Assembly (NCBI RefSeq): GCF_954871325.1
Contig: NC_088778.1
Location: forward strand, 29,373,120 to 29,437,119
Origin: Gordionus sp. m RMFG-2023
Taxonomy: Eukaryota > Nematomorpha > Gordioida > Chordodea > Parachordodidae
Direction of reading: 5' to 3'
Length of the DNA stretch: 64,000 nt
Shown: one piece after another, positions 1 to 12,269 of the stretch
How the letters are laid out: each line of letters opens with the position of its first letter
Numbering within the stretch: the first letter of the stretch is position 1
Position numbers and translations under genes: made by a program
Notes under the pieces: generated by a model
Seen by the model: only the letters and a program-made list of their open reading frames with translations
Databases searched by the model: none
Told to the model about the DNA's origin: nothing

Positions 1-57
1 GCCAAATTGAAAATAATGGATAAAATTTATACTGTCCAAAATTTAATCTTGGGATAG

Positions 58-585
58 GTCTAATGCCTATTTTGGATTTAGTCCTGAAAAATTTTCTAAT
101 GGAATTGAAAACGCGAGCAAGGATTATATGAAAGATGTCTTTGATATTTTAGAGAGAACTTTAAAAGAAAAAGTATAGTTAAAATATATAAAATAAAATT
201 TAATAATAATAGTATCCTAAATATCGAAATAGAACAGAGAATTTTAACATTAGAAAGGTATTTGTTTTATAATATTGACAGATGTATACAAAGATTTCTT
301 GAATATGTTACAAAAATATTTTTTATCCCACCTAATATAATAGAAGAAAAAATTGATATTAATTATAATGAATACAATAAAGTAGAAGAGCTGAATCAAC
401 AAATAGAAACTATTTTTGAAGAAATTAAACAGGTTCTCATATTTTACTTAATATATACCTTATAAAAGGAAAAAATAAAAACTATAGATATGCAACATTT
501 ACTCAAAAAAATTTTGATCATGGAGGAAGAATATAAAGAAATTGAATATAAATTAAAAGCAATAAGTTTGGATTCCAAATCATAG
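58..585 (+). CDS. MIS12-like kinetochore protein, 3' part (5' end outside window)
   Basis: Three exons can be chained in phase: 58-172, 238-432 and 469-585 (TAG stop 583-585), with introns of 65 and 36 nt that begin GT and end AG. An AG at 56-57 fits an acceptor from an upstream exon outside the window. The first exon reads NAYFGFSPEKFSNGI followed by a helical segment; the Y/FFGF-x-P signature near the N-terminus is the hallmark of MIS12. The second exon contains a leucine/phenylalanine-rich helix leading to the motif IPPNII, which matches the IPSNIL/IPPNIL segment of MIS12, then a Glu/Gln-rich coiled coil. The third exon continues the coiled coil (IMEEEYKEIEYKLK) and stops earlier than the roughly 200-residue family length. 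MIS12 is a subunit of the four-protein complex linking centromeric chromatin to NDC80. The assignment rests on these motifs read by eye; a truncated or pseudogene copy is possible. Confidence 0.55.
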
Positions 586-2806
586 TTCAAGAATATTTTG
601 TTATATAATAGTATATATGAATTATATCCTGTATGTATCATCTTAATAATAGACAATTATTTATTAAATTTTAATAGTAAAATATTTGATAAATTTAAAT
701 ACAAACCTATAATTAGTTTGTATTTAAATGAATTAGATTAAACCTTGACACTAGTTACTATAATATGGAATGCCTTGTTATTTACAATTAAATGTAGTAT
801 TTAGCATAACCAACAACTAATATAACTTATGTTTTTGTTAGATTTTTGCACAGTTGCTTGGCCCAACCCATTAAACTTTGCCCTGGGTGTCATAATTTTA
901 CAAAAAGTCTGACTTAGATCTTATTTGTACTCCATTTCTAGCCATCATATTTTTATATCATTTTTTTGCAATGTCAATTAAGGCTCTTATATCCCATCTT
1001 AAAATACAAAGTATTAAGCATGTTATAATTTATATTAAAATGGTATTAATCAAAGCAATAGTTTGAAATTTAAAAAAATATATCAAAATTATTAATCCCA
1101 AAATAACTTATTAAAGTTTTACAAAATATTGATTTATAAGCATTGCCTGCTTTTTTAAGTAGAAATTGTCTGACTCAATTGTTTATGTTCAAATTGCTTT
1201 GTTACTATTTTGCTTGTGCCCGGCATTATAAATTTTTTTAATTTGACTGTCCTGGCCAATGGACGGAGGCTTTTGGATATGCTAGAAAAGCTTTATATTT
1301 CTTGTTTTATGTAGATTTATATTATTTCTTGATGAAAATATTTAAATAGTTAGTTTTTTAAAATTCTTCTGGCTTAATATTATATTGAGTGAGATATATG
1401 TTTTATATTATTAAATTAATTTTTTTTTTTTGATGAAAAATTGTTATTGAAATTAAATAAGATTGGGTGAAAATAAGATATTGGTGTCTTTCAAAAAGGA
1501 TTCATACTTAGGTTGAAAAAAAGTATATAAAATTTACAATGAAAGCAGGAATATATTGATCACCATATAATGTTTTACCTAAAATGAAAATGATTTCTTG
1601 GTGAATTTATTTATAATTGTTTATTTGTAATATGCTTAGATTGCAGATATTTTTATCAAAAAAATTTAAAGGTGACAAATGACAGAATTATTTTATATTT
1701 CATTTATTTTTTTTAAATTAAATTTATAACATTTTTGTTAGAAACATGGCAAGATTGAGAAAATTATTTTTATAAATTAAAATGAAGAATTACATTTATA
1801 TTAATTTTGGTAATTTTTTTTTTTTCGTTTTTGTGTGTTTACAAAAATATTAACTTTTAATATAAATTTTAGGTTAAATATTTTTGAATAAGGAAAATAA
1901 AATAATGCAACACAAGGTTACTTAAATTGAATAATAAAGTAAGAAAGAAATCAAAAAGTTTTATACCAAACAATGACAATTTTAATAATTATTACTGTAA
2001 CCAAGATGACATCCCCAGCTGATTTACATTGATGTACACTTTTAATGAATGAATTGTCAGTTTAGGTATATTATATGTCATTGGTACCAAATTATTCAAA
2101 TAAGATCTTATAAATTTATGAACAAATTAAAATTTAATTTACAAATACCATCCAATGACCTAATATAAATATTTCTATTATATAACTATAATTCATTAAC
2201 ACTAAAATTTTGATATATTTATTTCCAACAATTTGTCAAAATTAGAAAAATATTAAAAAATTAGTCATATTTTTCATTTAAGTATTTATCTTGTGCTATC
2301 TAATTTGTATAAATGGATTATAAAATTTGGAAATCTTTAAAAATATTAGACAGTTATATTAACTCGTTGGCATAGTGAATTATGTAAATGAAATTTTTCA
2401 TACTATATTTCAAGTACCCCCCCCCCTCCCTTCTGTATCATAACCTGGTAATAAAAAAGTGGGAGATTTGTTTTCAAATAGCATCATAGTTATATATTAA
2501 AATCAGAAAAATAAATTTTTTGTCTCATAAGAACCCTCAAAACCACTTTATTCGACAAACCATCGGTTTGGGGCTACTAGGTTCTAAAATGATTCTACTA
2601 AAACTTTTAGAGAAAAAATAATCAAAACAGAGTATGTTTAAGATATTAAAAACGGAGTATATTTAAGAATTCAAAAAAACGGAGTATTTTATTTGTGAGA
2701 ATTTTCATATTTCTTACAATTTACTATTAAATCAAATAATAGACAATTAATCTGCTTGAATATGTCGAGCATCTTACTCTATAAGATTTCATGCTTTTAT
2801 TGCAAC
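586..2806. other. AT-rich intergenic region, no gene seen
   Basis: I see no coding exon or recognisable repeat boundary here. It holds poly-A/T runs, a C-rich tract (2417-2426) and, near 2,630-2,690, three loose copies of an ACGGAGTAT-type motif. Confidence 0.5.
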
Positions 2807-3029
2807 TAGTGTTGTTAAACGGCTCAATTTGAACCATTTTTAAAAACGGCTAACTCATTATTTTAGTCAAAAAAATATTAAACAAGACTGAAGATTTTGA
2901 TCATAGATAGCACAAAAGGTTTATACATCTATTACCGAAGCCTCCAGGCTTAGGAATTATTTTTATGGCTAAAATATTGAGTTAGCCGTTTTTAAAAATA
3001 GTCTCAAATCAAGTCGTTTAACAACAATA
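2807..3029. mobile_element. hAT-type MITE with perfect 8-bp target duplication
   Basis: A 223-bp palindromic element. The left arm (2807-2866) starts TAGTGTTGTTAAACGGC and the right arm (2963-3029) is its inverted copy, ending GTCGTTTAACAACAATA; the arms share about 60 bp. It is flanked on both sides by ATTGCAAC (2799-2806 and 3030-3037), a perfect 8-bp target site duplication, diagnostic of hAT-superfamily insertion. The centre (2870-2960) has no coding capacity. Related, more decayed copies lie at about 34,880-35,095 and 53,370-53,570, recognised by the shared GGCTAAAATATTGAGTTAGCC block. Confidence 0.9.
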
Positions 3030-3179
3030 ATTGCAACACGTGTGATTTATAAGAAACTCGTGATCTTTTAAAAAAGACATGGTCCTTGTATATGAAATAA
3101 ATTATGATCTCGGAAATTTATGTGATCCAATAAAGAGGTAAAATGTTACTTAAAACTTTTGAATAAATAAACTTAGAAT

Positions 3180-3400
3180 TTGTATTGCATCAAAAAATTT
3201 CCACCCAATATCCAGAAAATCATTTATTTATTATTTTTTTAATAAAAAAAATATCTATAATTACGCCAATTGAACTAAAAAAGTATTCGATTCTTAAAAC
3301 ATTTGAGTAATGAAACTTTGAATTATTATTACATCAAAAAATTTCCACCAATATCCAGATTATTCTTCTATTCATTATTTTTTATTAAAAATTTCACCGT
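3180..3400. repeat. Two direct repeats of about 70 bp
   Basis: The stretch CATCAAAAAATTTCCACC followed by AATATCCAGA and a TTATTTT-rich tail appears at about 3188 and again at about 3332, a spacing of roughly 145 bp. Nothing else is seen between the MITE and the next element. Confidence 0.6.
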
Positions 3401-3480
3401 GATTCAGTGAGTTACCAAATTTTGTTAAATTACAATCCATATCAAGGAAATCTGTAGTATATACTTTCAATGGAATTAGT

Positions 3481-4804
3481 TAGTGTTGTGAACGAAGTTC
3501 GTTTTTTTGAGAAAAACGATGAACGGCGTTTCTTTTATTTTTGACGAACTTTGAACGTGAACGCGTTCCTTTTTTATGACGAACGCGTTCGATAAAAAAT
3601 GTATTATTTATATTTTTTTAATCGGCTGTGTATTTCCTTTTCACATTTCAATTTTTTTAACACATAGTTTATTAATTTGAATATTATTTTTATATTTTAA
3701 TTTAATAGATTAGCATAAGTATGGATATTATTATTTAATCCTCATCATCTGATTCTGAAAATCCAAAATTAGATGTAATATCATTTCTATGGCCAAATAT
3801 GATAAATGTTTTACATTAACATCCTATATTGAAGGAACTAATCCAGTGCTTACCAAGTGTAAAATGTGGCTAAAAAGTATTATATTGTCAAAATCTTCAG
3901 GTTCCAATTTAAAACGACATTTGATTTTAATATTAATTATATGATATAACTAAGTTATAAATCATTAAATTTGATGAAATAATGCATTTGGGATATTTGA
4001 CCCCAACAATAATGATAGTTATTTTAAAATTAAAAAAATTAGAGGCCTCAAATATGGTCAACTATTGATAGACGCCGTACTAAATGGGATTAATAAAAGG
4101 TATTAAACCTATTTTCTCAATTAATCACATATATTTTATTTTTTTTAAAGATTTGAACATATATTAGGATCAATATGTTCTTTCTGCAATTATATATCCA
4201 GCATTCAAACTTCAATGGCCATGGATAAAACTTCCACAGAACGAACCTATTAAAAATAAACTTATAGCGTCATTGAAAAAAATGCTTTGAAAACCCTAGA
4301 AAATTGTTAATTTCGAGATATCCTTTTTTTTGTCGAGAGTAGAGAATGGATTGGAGGTGGATAACTTATCTCAATTTTTTGCAAATAACAAAACAATATA
4401 TTTTTAATTAATTCTCCACGTTAAAAGAGCTGTTTATTAAGTATAATACCGCAATCCCCTCATATGCCCCTGTAGAGCGCGTTTTTAATATAGCTAATGC
4501 CGTATTAACTGCCAAGTATTCCTGTCTATCAGATAAATATTTTGAAAACAATTGTTATTAAAATTTAATAAAAAAAATTTTTTATAAATAAAAATATCTT
4601 TTTATTCGCTATATTTTATTTATAATTATATTATCAAAGTAAAATTATATTATTTTTTAACACGGCTAAAATATATTGTATTAAAAAATATAAGTTTATT
4701 ATTTATATTAAAATATTTATCATAAAATTTTGAACGGTTTTATGAACTTTTTTTGAACACGAACTTGAACGCGTTCGATTTTTTTAGAAATGTTTACAGC
4801 ATTA
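3481..4804. mobile_element. Short hAT transposon, decayed
   Basis: The left end reads TAGTGTTGTGAACG and the right end GTTTACAGCATTA, inverted matches at 10 of 13 positions. Flanks are GAATTAGT (3473-3480) and GAAATAGT (4805-4812), an 8-bp target duplication with one mismatch. The ends are rich in GAACG/CGTTC subterminal motifs (3490-3595 and 4730-4780), typical of hAT transposase-binding sites. It encloses a fragmentary transposase on the + strand. Confidence 0.8.
3715..4562 (+). pseudogene. hAT transposase relic with BED-type finger remnant and dimerisation tail
   Basis: Near 3855-3920 a decayed BED zinc finger is readable (KCKMWLKS followed by SKSSGSNLKRHL), where the second Cys appears replaced by Trp. 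At 4425-4560 the C-terminal hAT dimerisation region reads KYNTAIPSYAPVERVF and then LTAKYSCLSDKYFE. The catalytic middle is largely deleted: the whole coding stretch is about 850 bp against more than 1,800 bp in an intact gene. Several stops and frame changes interrupt it, so it cannot make active transposase. Confidence 0.7.
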
Positions 4805-5610
4805 GAAATAGTTAATAATTTTATTTTATTAACTTAAATTTTAAAAATTAATTTTTGTTTAACATTCATAGTAGTGAAGAAATTAGTGAAGATGAAATAG
4901 ATTAGGCAATTATATATTAGGCACTTAAAGAATAAATTTTAATATGAAATCATAGTTTTAGTTCAAGATAATTAGTTATAAAATTATTATTTTATAAATT
5001 TTTCAATTAAACACTTTCATTAAATATATGACATGTTAAGAACAAAAGAAAGATAGCGTTTAGAAATTTCTAATTGTTTTATGATATCACTTGATATTTT
5101 TATATTTAATTTAAGTATAACATTTTTATATATGCTAGATGGCGTAAATAATATTTTTTTAAAAATAGTACAAATGTAAATTAACGCGATATAATATAAA
5201 TAAATAAAATGTTTTAAATCATGCCATGAGGCAAAAAACTAAAATATATATATATCATAATAGAAATGATATTATTATATTTAATTATTAGCAAGAGATA
5301 GGATAAATAATGATGAAATAAGACAAAATATATGTAAAATTTTTTTAATACTTTTATTATATTATTATAAAACGATAATACTTAAGCAAATAAATTTTAT
5401 ATAACTGAAATAGTTTATTTAGTTTGAGCGATTTGACCTGCATGTTTTTTTTAAAATAGTTCTCATATTTGTAATTGATAATTTTTTTACATGTTATTCT
5501 AATATAGTTATATATATTATGCCATTTTTTAATATAAATTTTTTTTAGAACTGAAAAATAAATTAAAATATATCGTACTTCTTAAAAACTTTACTTTAAA
5601 ATAATATTGT

Positions 5611-5620
5611 CTATAAATAA
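5611..5620 (+). promoter_or_regulatory. TATA-like element upstream of 5S rRNA
   Basis: CTATAAATAA lies 23-32 nt upstream of the 5S start, the usual position for an upstream TATA-like element of a Pol III 5S gene. The 5S pseudogene at 51,586 has only a weaker TTTACATAAATAAAG at a similar place. Confidence 0.5.
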
Positions 5621-5642
5621 GCATTTTAAAAGCAAAGTTGTC

Positions 5643-5760
5643 GATTACGACCATATCACGTTGAAAGCACCGGTTCCCTTTCGAACACCGAAGTTAAGCA
5701 ACGTTGAGCCTGGTTAGTACTTGGATGGGTGACCGCCTGGGAATCCCAGGTGTCGTAATC
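5643..5760 (+). rRNA. 5S ribosomal RNA
   Basis: A 118-nt match to eukaryotic 5S rRNA, the structural RNA of the large subunit transcribed by RNA polymerase III. The ends GATTACGACC and TGTCGTAATC pair to form helix I. Internal control elements are intact: box A (AGTTAAGC, about 5692), the intermediate element (ACTTGGATGGGTGACC, about 5719) and box C (GCCTGGGAATCCCAGG, about 5735). The conserved loop sequences CACGTTGAAAGCACCGG and GAAGTTAAGCAACGTTGAGC are present. It is followed at once by a T run. It is a single gene, not part of a tandem cluster in this window. The sequence is of the invertebrate / early-fungal type. Confidence 0.95.
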
Positions 5761-5766
5761 TTTTTT
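5761..5766 (+). terminator. Pol III terminator of 5S rRNA
   Basis: Six T residues immediately follow the last base of the 5S gene, the standard RNA polymerase III termination signal. Confidence 0.85.
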
Positions 5767-5959
5767 AATTTTTATTCTCACATTGGTTTATTGTTGTATT
5801 TAATTTTAAATCATATCTTTTTATTGAAATTATTTATAAATAAAAAACTAAAACCTATATGAAAATTATAAATTAATTATGTAACCACGTATATTTAAAA
5901 ATTTCGTAATTAGTAAATGTATCTCGGCTTTGTGTTTCAAACACATCCTTAAACTTATA

Positions 5960-8050
5960 CTTGATATTAGAGATTTGCAAAAGTATTTTTTCTGTGTTCT
6001 AAAAACCTTCCAGCAATGCTACTTCCTATTAAGAAGCACTAGTTTCAGGAATTGCCAATATTTTTTTTGCTAATCTTGAGGGTTCAAATCTCTTTTTTGT
6101 CGTTTCCACCAAAGTAGGATATCCGTTTGAAGTATATCCTCTTCCTCAAGTGAGATCTCTAAATAAAAGTGAAACCAATCATAACAAATTCAATAATTTA
6201 AAATTTAATTGTAATTTGCAGCTTAAAATTTTGCTAAATTATATATATCAAAACTGGTTACTTTAGGATTCAAATATTTTGTTGTGTTATTAGGTACGGT
6301 ACTCTCCTCTGTAACACATCCTCCCTTCTGTTGTGGTTTTATTTTGACGCGGATATTATTTATTTCAAACATTGTATTTAATAAGTAGCTAAGCGAATTT
6401 TATAATTTATTAATACCCTTTAATTGGATTCTCTTTGCTTTTGGGGAGGGTATAATCAGATTTTCATCCACATCTATGTTTATGCAAATCAAATCCAACA
6501 TGCTTTCAATATGTATTTTTTAATTCATTAATTTCTTCCGACGACAACATTTTTATTTGTCGGAACTTTGGTGGTATTAAAAATGTTGAAATTTTATGGA
6601 GCATATGGATTACAAAATTTTCAATTTAGCTCTTTTCTTCATTAAATATATTTCACAATTTGTTTTCACTCTATTATATCCATATTTATTTGATTATGCT
6701 CATGTAGAAGATTATACCTAATTTTTTTTATAAATAAAGAAAAAATGTGCACAAATCCCAAAATATTTTCATACAATATAAGAACGTTCTGTAGTGTATA
6801 GACAGGCAGTTGCTCTCAAGAGCATTAGTTGCATCTTTACAAGGCTCCAAATAATCTATCAGTGTTTTTATAACCTTCCTTTCCCATGGATCCCATTTTT
6901 TTCATTATATTAAGATTAAATTAAAATAGAATAATTTTTTTAAGCTTACCCGGCTTACCATCATGATTTAATATCACGAGATTGAAAAAACAAAAAAAAT
7001 CTCATCATACAATATAAGTGCTTTGTAACATCTTATGCTTTGTATTCCATTTTATATCAAAATTTTGTCGTAACGTCTAGATTAGATATCTTAGGTTGCC
7101 GATTTGTTTGAAATAAATGGTCAACAATTTAGCAGCTGCCAAAATATTGTTAATCTAGGGAGAATTTTCCAAAATAAAAGTTGCCTGGAATTCATTGCGA
7201 AGTATTGTGTTCAACATATGTGCTGAACATAGTCTTTAAATCGAAGATTTGAAAAAATAAAGGGAAAATATAGTTATCTAAATATGAATGTTTTTTATTT
7301 AGGTGTATACTGAATTTCTCAAAAATTTATAATAATATCTATCTATTAGATACATTTTATAAAATTTACCTTTCCAGCGCTTTTTTAATATTTGCTCCTT
7401 GGTCCGTTACAAAAATGAGCTTGAAAAATATTCTTGGGGAACACCAAGTTTTCATTTCTAAATAATTCTTTAAGAATATTCTCTCCCGCCTTTCTTTCCT
7501 CTTGAAATTACGAACTAAAAAGAAATTGTTTTTCTAATTTCCAATTTTGTATAAAATGGATTGATAGAGCTATGTAATCGGTGTTAGTAAAAATAAATCC
7601 TAACACCACATAACCGTAGTATACATGAGCATATGGAATTTTTTTTTATCATTTATCCAATTTTAGGAAATAATATTTCCTTAAAATCCTCAGTAACTTT
7701 GACTACATGCCTTTCTAACTGTTGAAGGGCATGAAATAATTTTTTCGACACCGTCGCCCAAATCTTTGTAAAATAATAACAAATCCAGGTCCTTGAAATG
7801 GCCTAAAAAAGATTAAAGAAAAATTTAATAAAAATTAAAATACCTAATGTCTCTAGTACAATATTCTACAAAATCGGATTTGACCTGATTTTATGGTTTT
7901 GTTTAATTTGAAAATTGTCTTTTTATGAAATAACCGGGTATTTTTTTTTATATTATCTATCAAATCTTCATAATTTTTTAGATGTTGGTGCCGAAGGAAG
8001 AAGGATGCGCCACTTTTATTATTAAATGGATTCGCAATCATTGCAGCTAA
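5960..8050 (-). pseudogene. Decayed hAT transposase (antisense)
   Basis: Several hAT transposase blocks can be read on the minus strand in the expected order. An N-terminal open stretch is at 7853-8041. A TDQGANIKKAL block, corresponding to the conserved Asp-containing core of hAT transposases, is at about 7380-7420. A block resembling VLRNEF, ILAAAKLL, YFKQIGNLRYL lies at about 7060-7230. The C-terminal dimerisation region, DILLWWKR and then KILAIPETSAS, is at about 6030-6150. Many frameshifts and stops separate the blocks. I could not find convincing terminal inverted repeats or a target duplication, so the element ends are unknown. Confidence 0.6.
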
Positions 8051-9061
8051 TCCAATCTAGTCTTTTGTCATTTTCATCGAAAATGATTTTAAATATTTCC
8101 CACATTGAAGATTTGAGTTTATTATTATCTGAATCATTTTCATTTAACTTGTGAAAATTATTTTTTAAGATACATATTCTTTATTCATAAAATTTAAAAA
8201 TAAAAATTAAATTAAAAAATATATTTTTGTCAAAAATCATGTTATAAAAAATAAAATTTATATATTGTATAAGAAAATAAAAATGAAAAGGGCTAATATA
8301 AAGATAAAAAATCATTACTAAAATAAAACAATACAATGCAGAAATATCCGTCATTCCCAAAAAAGTAAATTTGAATTTTCAATATTCAAAAAAAAAAATT
8401 TTTTATTACAATAAAAGGAAATTTTAATATACTACAAAATGACATTTTAATTTGTATAATTAAAATAAGGATGATTCATATTTTTAGTACTTTTCAATAG
8501 ATTTTTCAAGGCATTTTATGTGTTCATTTCATTTGTATCCATTATAATTAGGTTAATATTTACGTTAGAAGTTATGACTTTATTTCGGAATGGTATTTTA
8601 ATTTATAATAACTTTTCTTCTTATGTTATGTGCATTTACAATTGTTTGTAAATCTTTATTGATTTTGCTATATAGAATTCATAGCTTATTGTTCAACCTA
8701 AATACTGATTCTTGATCATCACATTGAGTTGCATATCTAAATTTTTTTTATATAAATTGAATATAATTATTTTTAATATCATTTTAACATTATCTATAAC
8801 TTGTCTATATATTTTTATTAGTTTATATTTAAGTTTGATTTTAAGAATTTTGATTTACCAGGTAAAGAAGGCTTGAATAAATTTTTTCTACAATCATGGT
8901 TTTTCGGTCCTTACCTGGGACACCATGTAAAATATACACAAATCTTAGAATTTCCGAGTTTATTTTAAAATAACTAAAAATTATAAGTCTATAAGTTAAA
9001 AGTGTTTTGGATCTATATATATATATATATCATGTATAATTTGAATAAATAAGTTAACACG
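8051..9061. other. AT-rich stretch, no gene seen
   Basis: No coding blocks or clear repeat ends between the hAT relic and the next transposon. It contains A/T homopolymers and a short TA dinucleotide run near 9,017. Confidence 0.5.
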
Positions 9062-9460
9062 AAGGTTATCAGTGGCGTCGCTAGGAAGGGCGCAGGGGCT
9101 CGAGCCCTCTAAAGAATTTGAATAGCCCCTGAAGCAAAAAAATTTATTTTTAATGGCTCCTTAATATCCCCTTGGACTAAAAATAAATTTTTTTGATTGC
9201 CCACTGAATGATTTCTTTTATAATTCCATTAAGTAATATGATATAATTTTATTATTTAGAAATTAACAAGACTATTTAAATTTTTATTAAATGAATATTA
9301 TTTTAATTATTAGATTAGATTAAAAAGTATAAATTATATTTTCACTATGTCAGCTAGCAATCAAATTCTGTATTAAAAATATAATAACAATAACTCACTA
9401 AATATTAATTTAGCTTTAACAGTTGAAGTTTAATTGACTTTTATTATCTATATTATAATT

Positions 9461-9555
9461 TTCCGATGTCCTCACTACGTCATCGTGACGTCATGTCATC
9501 GCTACGTCATGTCATCGCTACATCATGTCATAGTTACGTCATGTCATTCGTACGT
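9461..9555 (+). repeat. Short tandem repeat of TACGTCATGTCATCG type
   Basis: Five to six degenerate copies of about 15 bp (core CTACGTCATGTCATCG) directly follow the Helitron 5' end. CRE-like TGACGTCA occurs once (CGTGACGTCATG). Confidence 0.8.
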
Positions 9556-9610
9556 ATTTATTTATTTTTTATTTGTTTATTTATTTTATACAAACAGATG
9601 ATCCTATAAT

Positions 9611-10480
9611 TTAAATTTTCTATGCAACTGTAGGAGGCCATATTAAAACCAAAAAGTAATACATTATTTACTAAATATTACAAATTATTAATATTTTATA
9701 TCTCTAAGCTTGGGAAATTTTTTCAAAATTAATGCAACTGTAGGAGGCACAATATTAGGAAGCATATAATTAAGAAGCATATAATTATAAAAAAGTTTAT
9801 CAAGCCCAGCTCAACCCTTAATAATTTGTTAAAGATATTCCCATGTCCATTGATCAAGTCTTGAGTTTATACCAATGCTTATATATAGGAAAGTAATACA
9901 TTATATACTAAATATTACAAATTATTAAGAAAGCCCATCAAAAATGATGGGGAATGAGATTTTTATTCATTTTTTACGATAATGTCATGCCAGGTCCAAG
10001 CTCATAATATTAAGAAGCATATAATTATAAAAAAGTTTATTAAGCCCTCAACCCTTAATAATTTGTAATAGATATTCCCATGTCAGGTGCAAGCTAATAT
10101 AAATTTTGAGGTTTCATGCCCAGTCGTATCCAATATAATTTTGAAAATTTTTTCCCACCTCGGAGATAGTTAAATTTTTAATTGATTTATCATAAAATGT
10201 AAAAAAAAACATAAATTATATTAGGGCAGACATTATTTTGTCACAATTCTCTAATAAGTGCTTTGTTCAGGCTTTCTCAGTTTCCCTTATTACCAATTCA
10301 CATGATTTTTTTCAAAATTAGTACAACTGTAGGAGGCCATATTAAAACCAATTGTCAAAGTAATACATTATTTACTAAATATTACAAATTATTAATATTT
10401 TATATAGAAATTCATAACTGATTTATTTCAATAAATTTAATATCTCTAGGCTTGGGAAATTTTTTTCAAAATTATTATGG
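9611..10480. repeat. Rearranged internal repeats, including an inverted Helitron 3' end
   Basis: The block CAACTGTAGGAGGC plus AATACATTATTTACTAAATATT occurs at about 9,614, 9,885 (partial) and 10,322. The segment 9,928-10,165 is an inverted copy of 13,735-13,985, including the Helitron 3' hairpin (here CCCATCAAAAATGATGGGG), so a second Helitron end has been inserted or inverted inside this one. Confidence 0.7.
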
Positions 10481-11171
10481 GTTGGACTAGGCTTAAAAAA
10501 TATTTCTCGAAATTAATATTGGCTTGGTTTTCAAAAATTATTAGGGATTGAAATGGGCCTGAGAAATTTTTTTAAAATTATTAAGATCTTGGATGCTTGG
10601 AAATTTTTTCCAAATATTGTAGGCTTGAACCTATATTGAGATTTTTTAATGTTAAATGTTAGTCTTATGTTAATATTTTTATAAAGTATTATATTTAAAC
10701 TCAAAGAATAGTTTTCAGGAACATACAAAATGTAGACTGACTATGCTATGCCGACAACATATGTATCCCTACTAAAGATATCACTAACATTCATTATTTT
10801 AATAACAGTCTCAAATAGGAAAAATCAAAATTAGAAAAATACTAAAATTCTCTTTTCCTTTCTTTCCCTTTTAATTTCCCTATTTTATTTCCATTTAATT
10901 TTCTCTTATTTCCCTACCTCAGGCTACACACTCCAGCCAAAGGCTGGGCTTATCAAAAAATAAATATCATTCAATTCTTAATTCAACTCATATTCAAGCA
11001 AAAAATTATACTGGGTCATATGACGTGAAGCCTAATAAAATCTACCAAATGCAAAATAAAGTTATTCATCTATATATACTAAAAATGCTTATACTTTTTC
11101 ATTTTAGAATACATCTATTTTAGCTTCTGATGGATGATATTCCCACTATTTCTAGAAAGGTTAACCATCCT

Positions 11172-11690
11172 TGCTGATTATTTTGTATAACGCACAAAAA
11201 AATATACATAGTACATATTTTTATTATATTTTATATATGATTTAATATCTATTCCAAAAAATCGAATATTTTTTTATAATTTAAATAAATTTATATTATT
11301 TTAAGCATCCTACGTATTTTTTAGACTCTCCATATTCTCGGGCCGCACAATATACCCTTTTATCTCTGGTGAATATTTTGTCTAACTGAAAATTATACAA
11401 AGTACATTTTTAAAATTTAACTAAATTAATATAACATTTTTAAGGATCCTACTTTTTTAAAGCTTACCATTTTGTCGGATCCACCATTGCTCTATTATTC
11501 CTGCTGATTATTTTGTATAATGCTCAAATAAATATACATAGTATATTATTTTTATATATGATTTTATATATATTCTAAAAAATCACTATATATTACAAAA
11601 TTTATTTTTATTCAATTTAAATTATACATTTATTCTTAAGGTTCCTACCTTTTTAACAATACTCCTTTTTATTCTTTCAATAAAAAATAC
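11172..11690 (+). repeat. Direct repeat of about 330-bp period
   Basis: TGCTGATTATTTTGTATAA followed by a CAAA(T)AAATATACATAGTA block occurs at 11,172 and 11,502, each ending in an AAG(C/G)(A/T)TCCTAC segment. A third partial unit ends near 11,790. Confidence 0.65.
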
Positions 11691-12269
11691 CAAACGGGGT
11701 TTTCTTTTTTATATTTATTCCAAGAAAAATAAATATTACGGTATATATATATTATTTTAAATTATTCTATACCTATCACAAGGATCCTATTTTTTTTAAA
11801 GTTTGCCAATTGGTCTCTCCGAAAGGTATTTTATTTTATTCCTACCTTGAAATTTATTTTTACTTTATAAAACTATCCCCATCTTATTTCCTCTTTAGAA
11901 TTGTTCAAATATTGATATATCAGCCATTAATAATGCACAAATGCAAAATATACCTTTAGAATATCATAATAGGCTTGATAAGTCCCCCCCCCCCCAAATT
12001 TTTTTGAGGATATCCCTCCAACTATTAGATATATGCATCTAATTTTGACCCATCTACTGGTTTACAGAATTTTAATGTTCGTTTTATTTCAATAATAATG
12101 TTTATTTATATTTTTGCCTGATTTCTTTATTTGTCTAGGCTAACCCAACCTTAATCCCTCACATTGCTACAAAACATGATGAATCTATTAAATATAAGCA
12201 AATAAAATAATGACAAATAAACAAACGCCATGCCCGTTCTAGAGCTACTGGTAGCCAAAATAATAAAAA

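Larger units (their letters stand above)
4870..5775 (+). repeat. Dispersed repeat unit carrying the 5S rRNA gene at its 3' end
   Basis: About 900 bp aligned by eye with 50,970-51,710. Shared landmarks in order are the TTAATTTAAGTATAACATTTTT block (5110), GCTAGATGGCGTAAATAATA (5134), the AATATAGTT block (5500) and the 5S sequence itself. A third, shorter copy of its middle part (around 5,245-5,420) lies at about 49,300-49,480, without a 5S. The similarity continues several hundred bases upstream of the 5S, so the gene moves or is duplicated together with a large 5' flank. Confidence 0.65.

Noticed and set aside
2417-2426. Homopolymer C and G tracts (also about 11,988, 58,173, 62,296 and 63,405)
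   Set aside because: Simple homopolymers, some within transposon ends; no feature supported beyond that.
10531-10728. Minus-strand open frame in the non-autonomous Helitron (also 13,736-13,966)
   Set aside because: 13,736-13,966 lies in Helitron end sequence present in inverted copies, and neither shows protein motifs.
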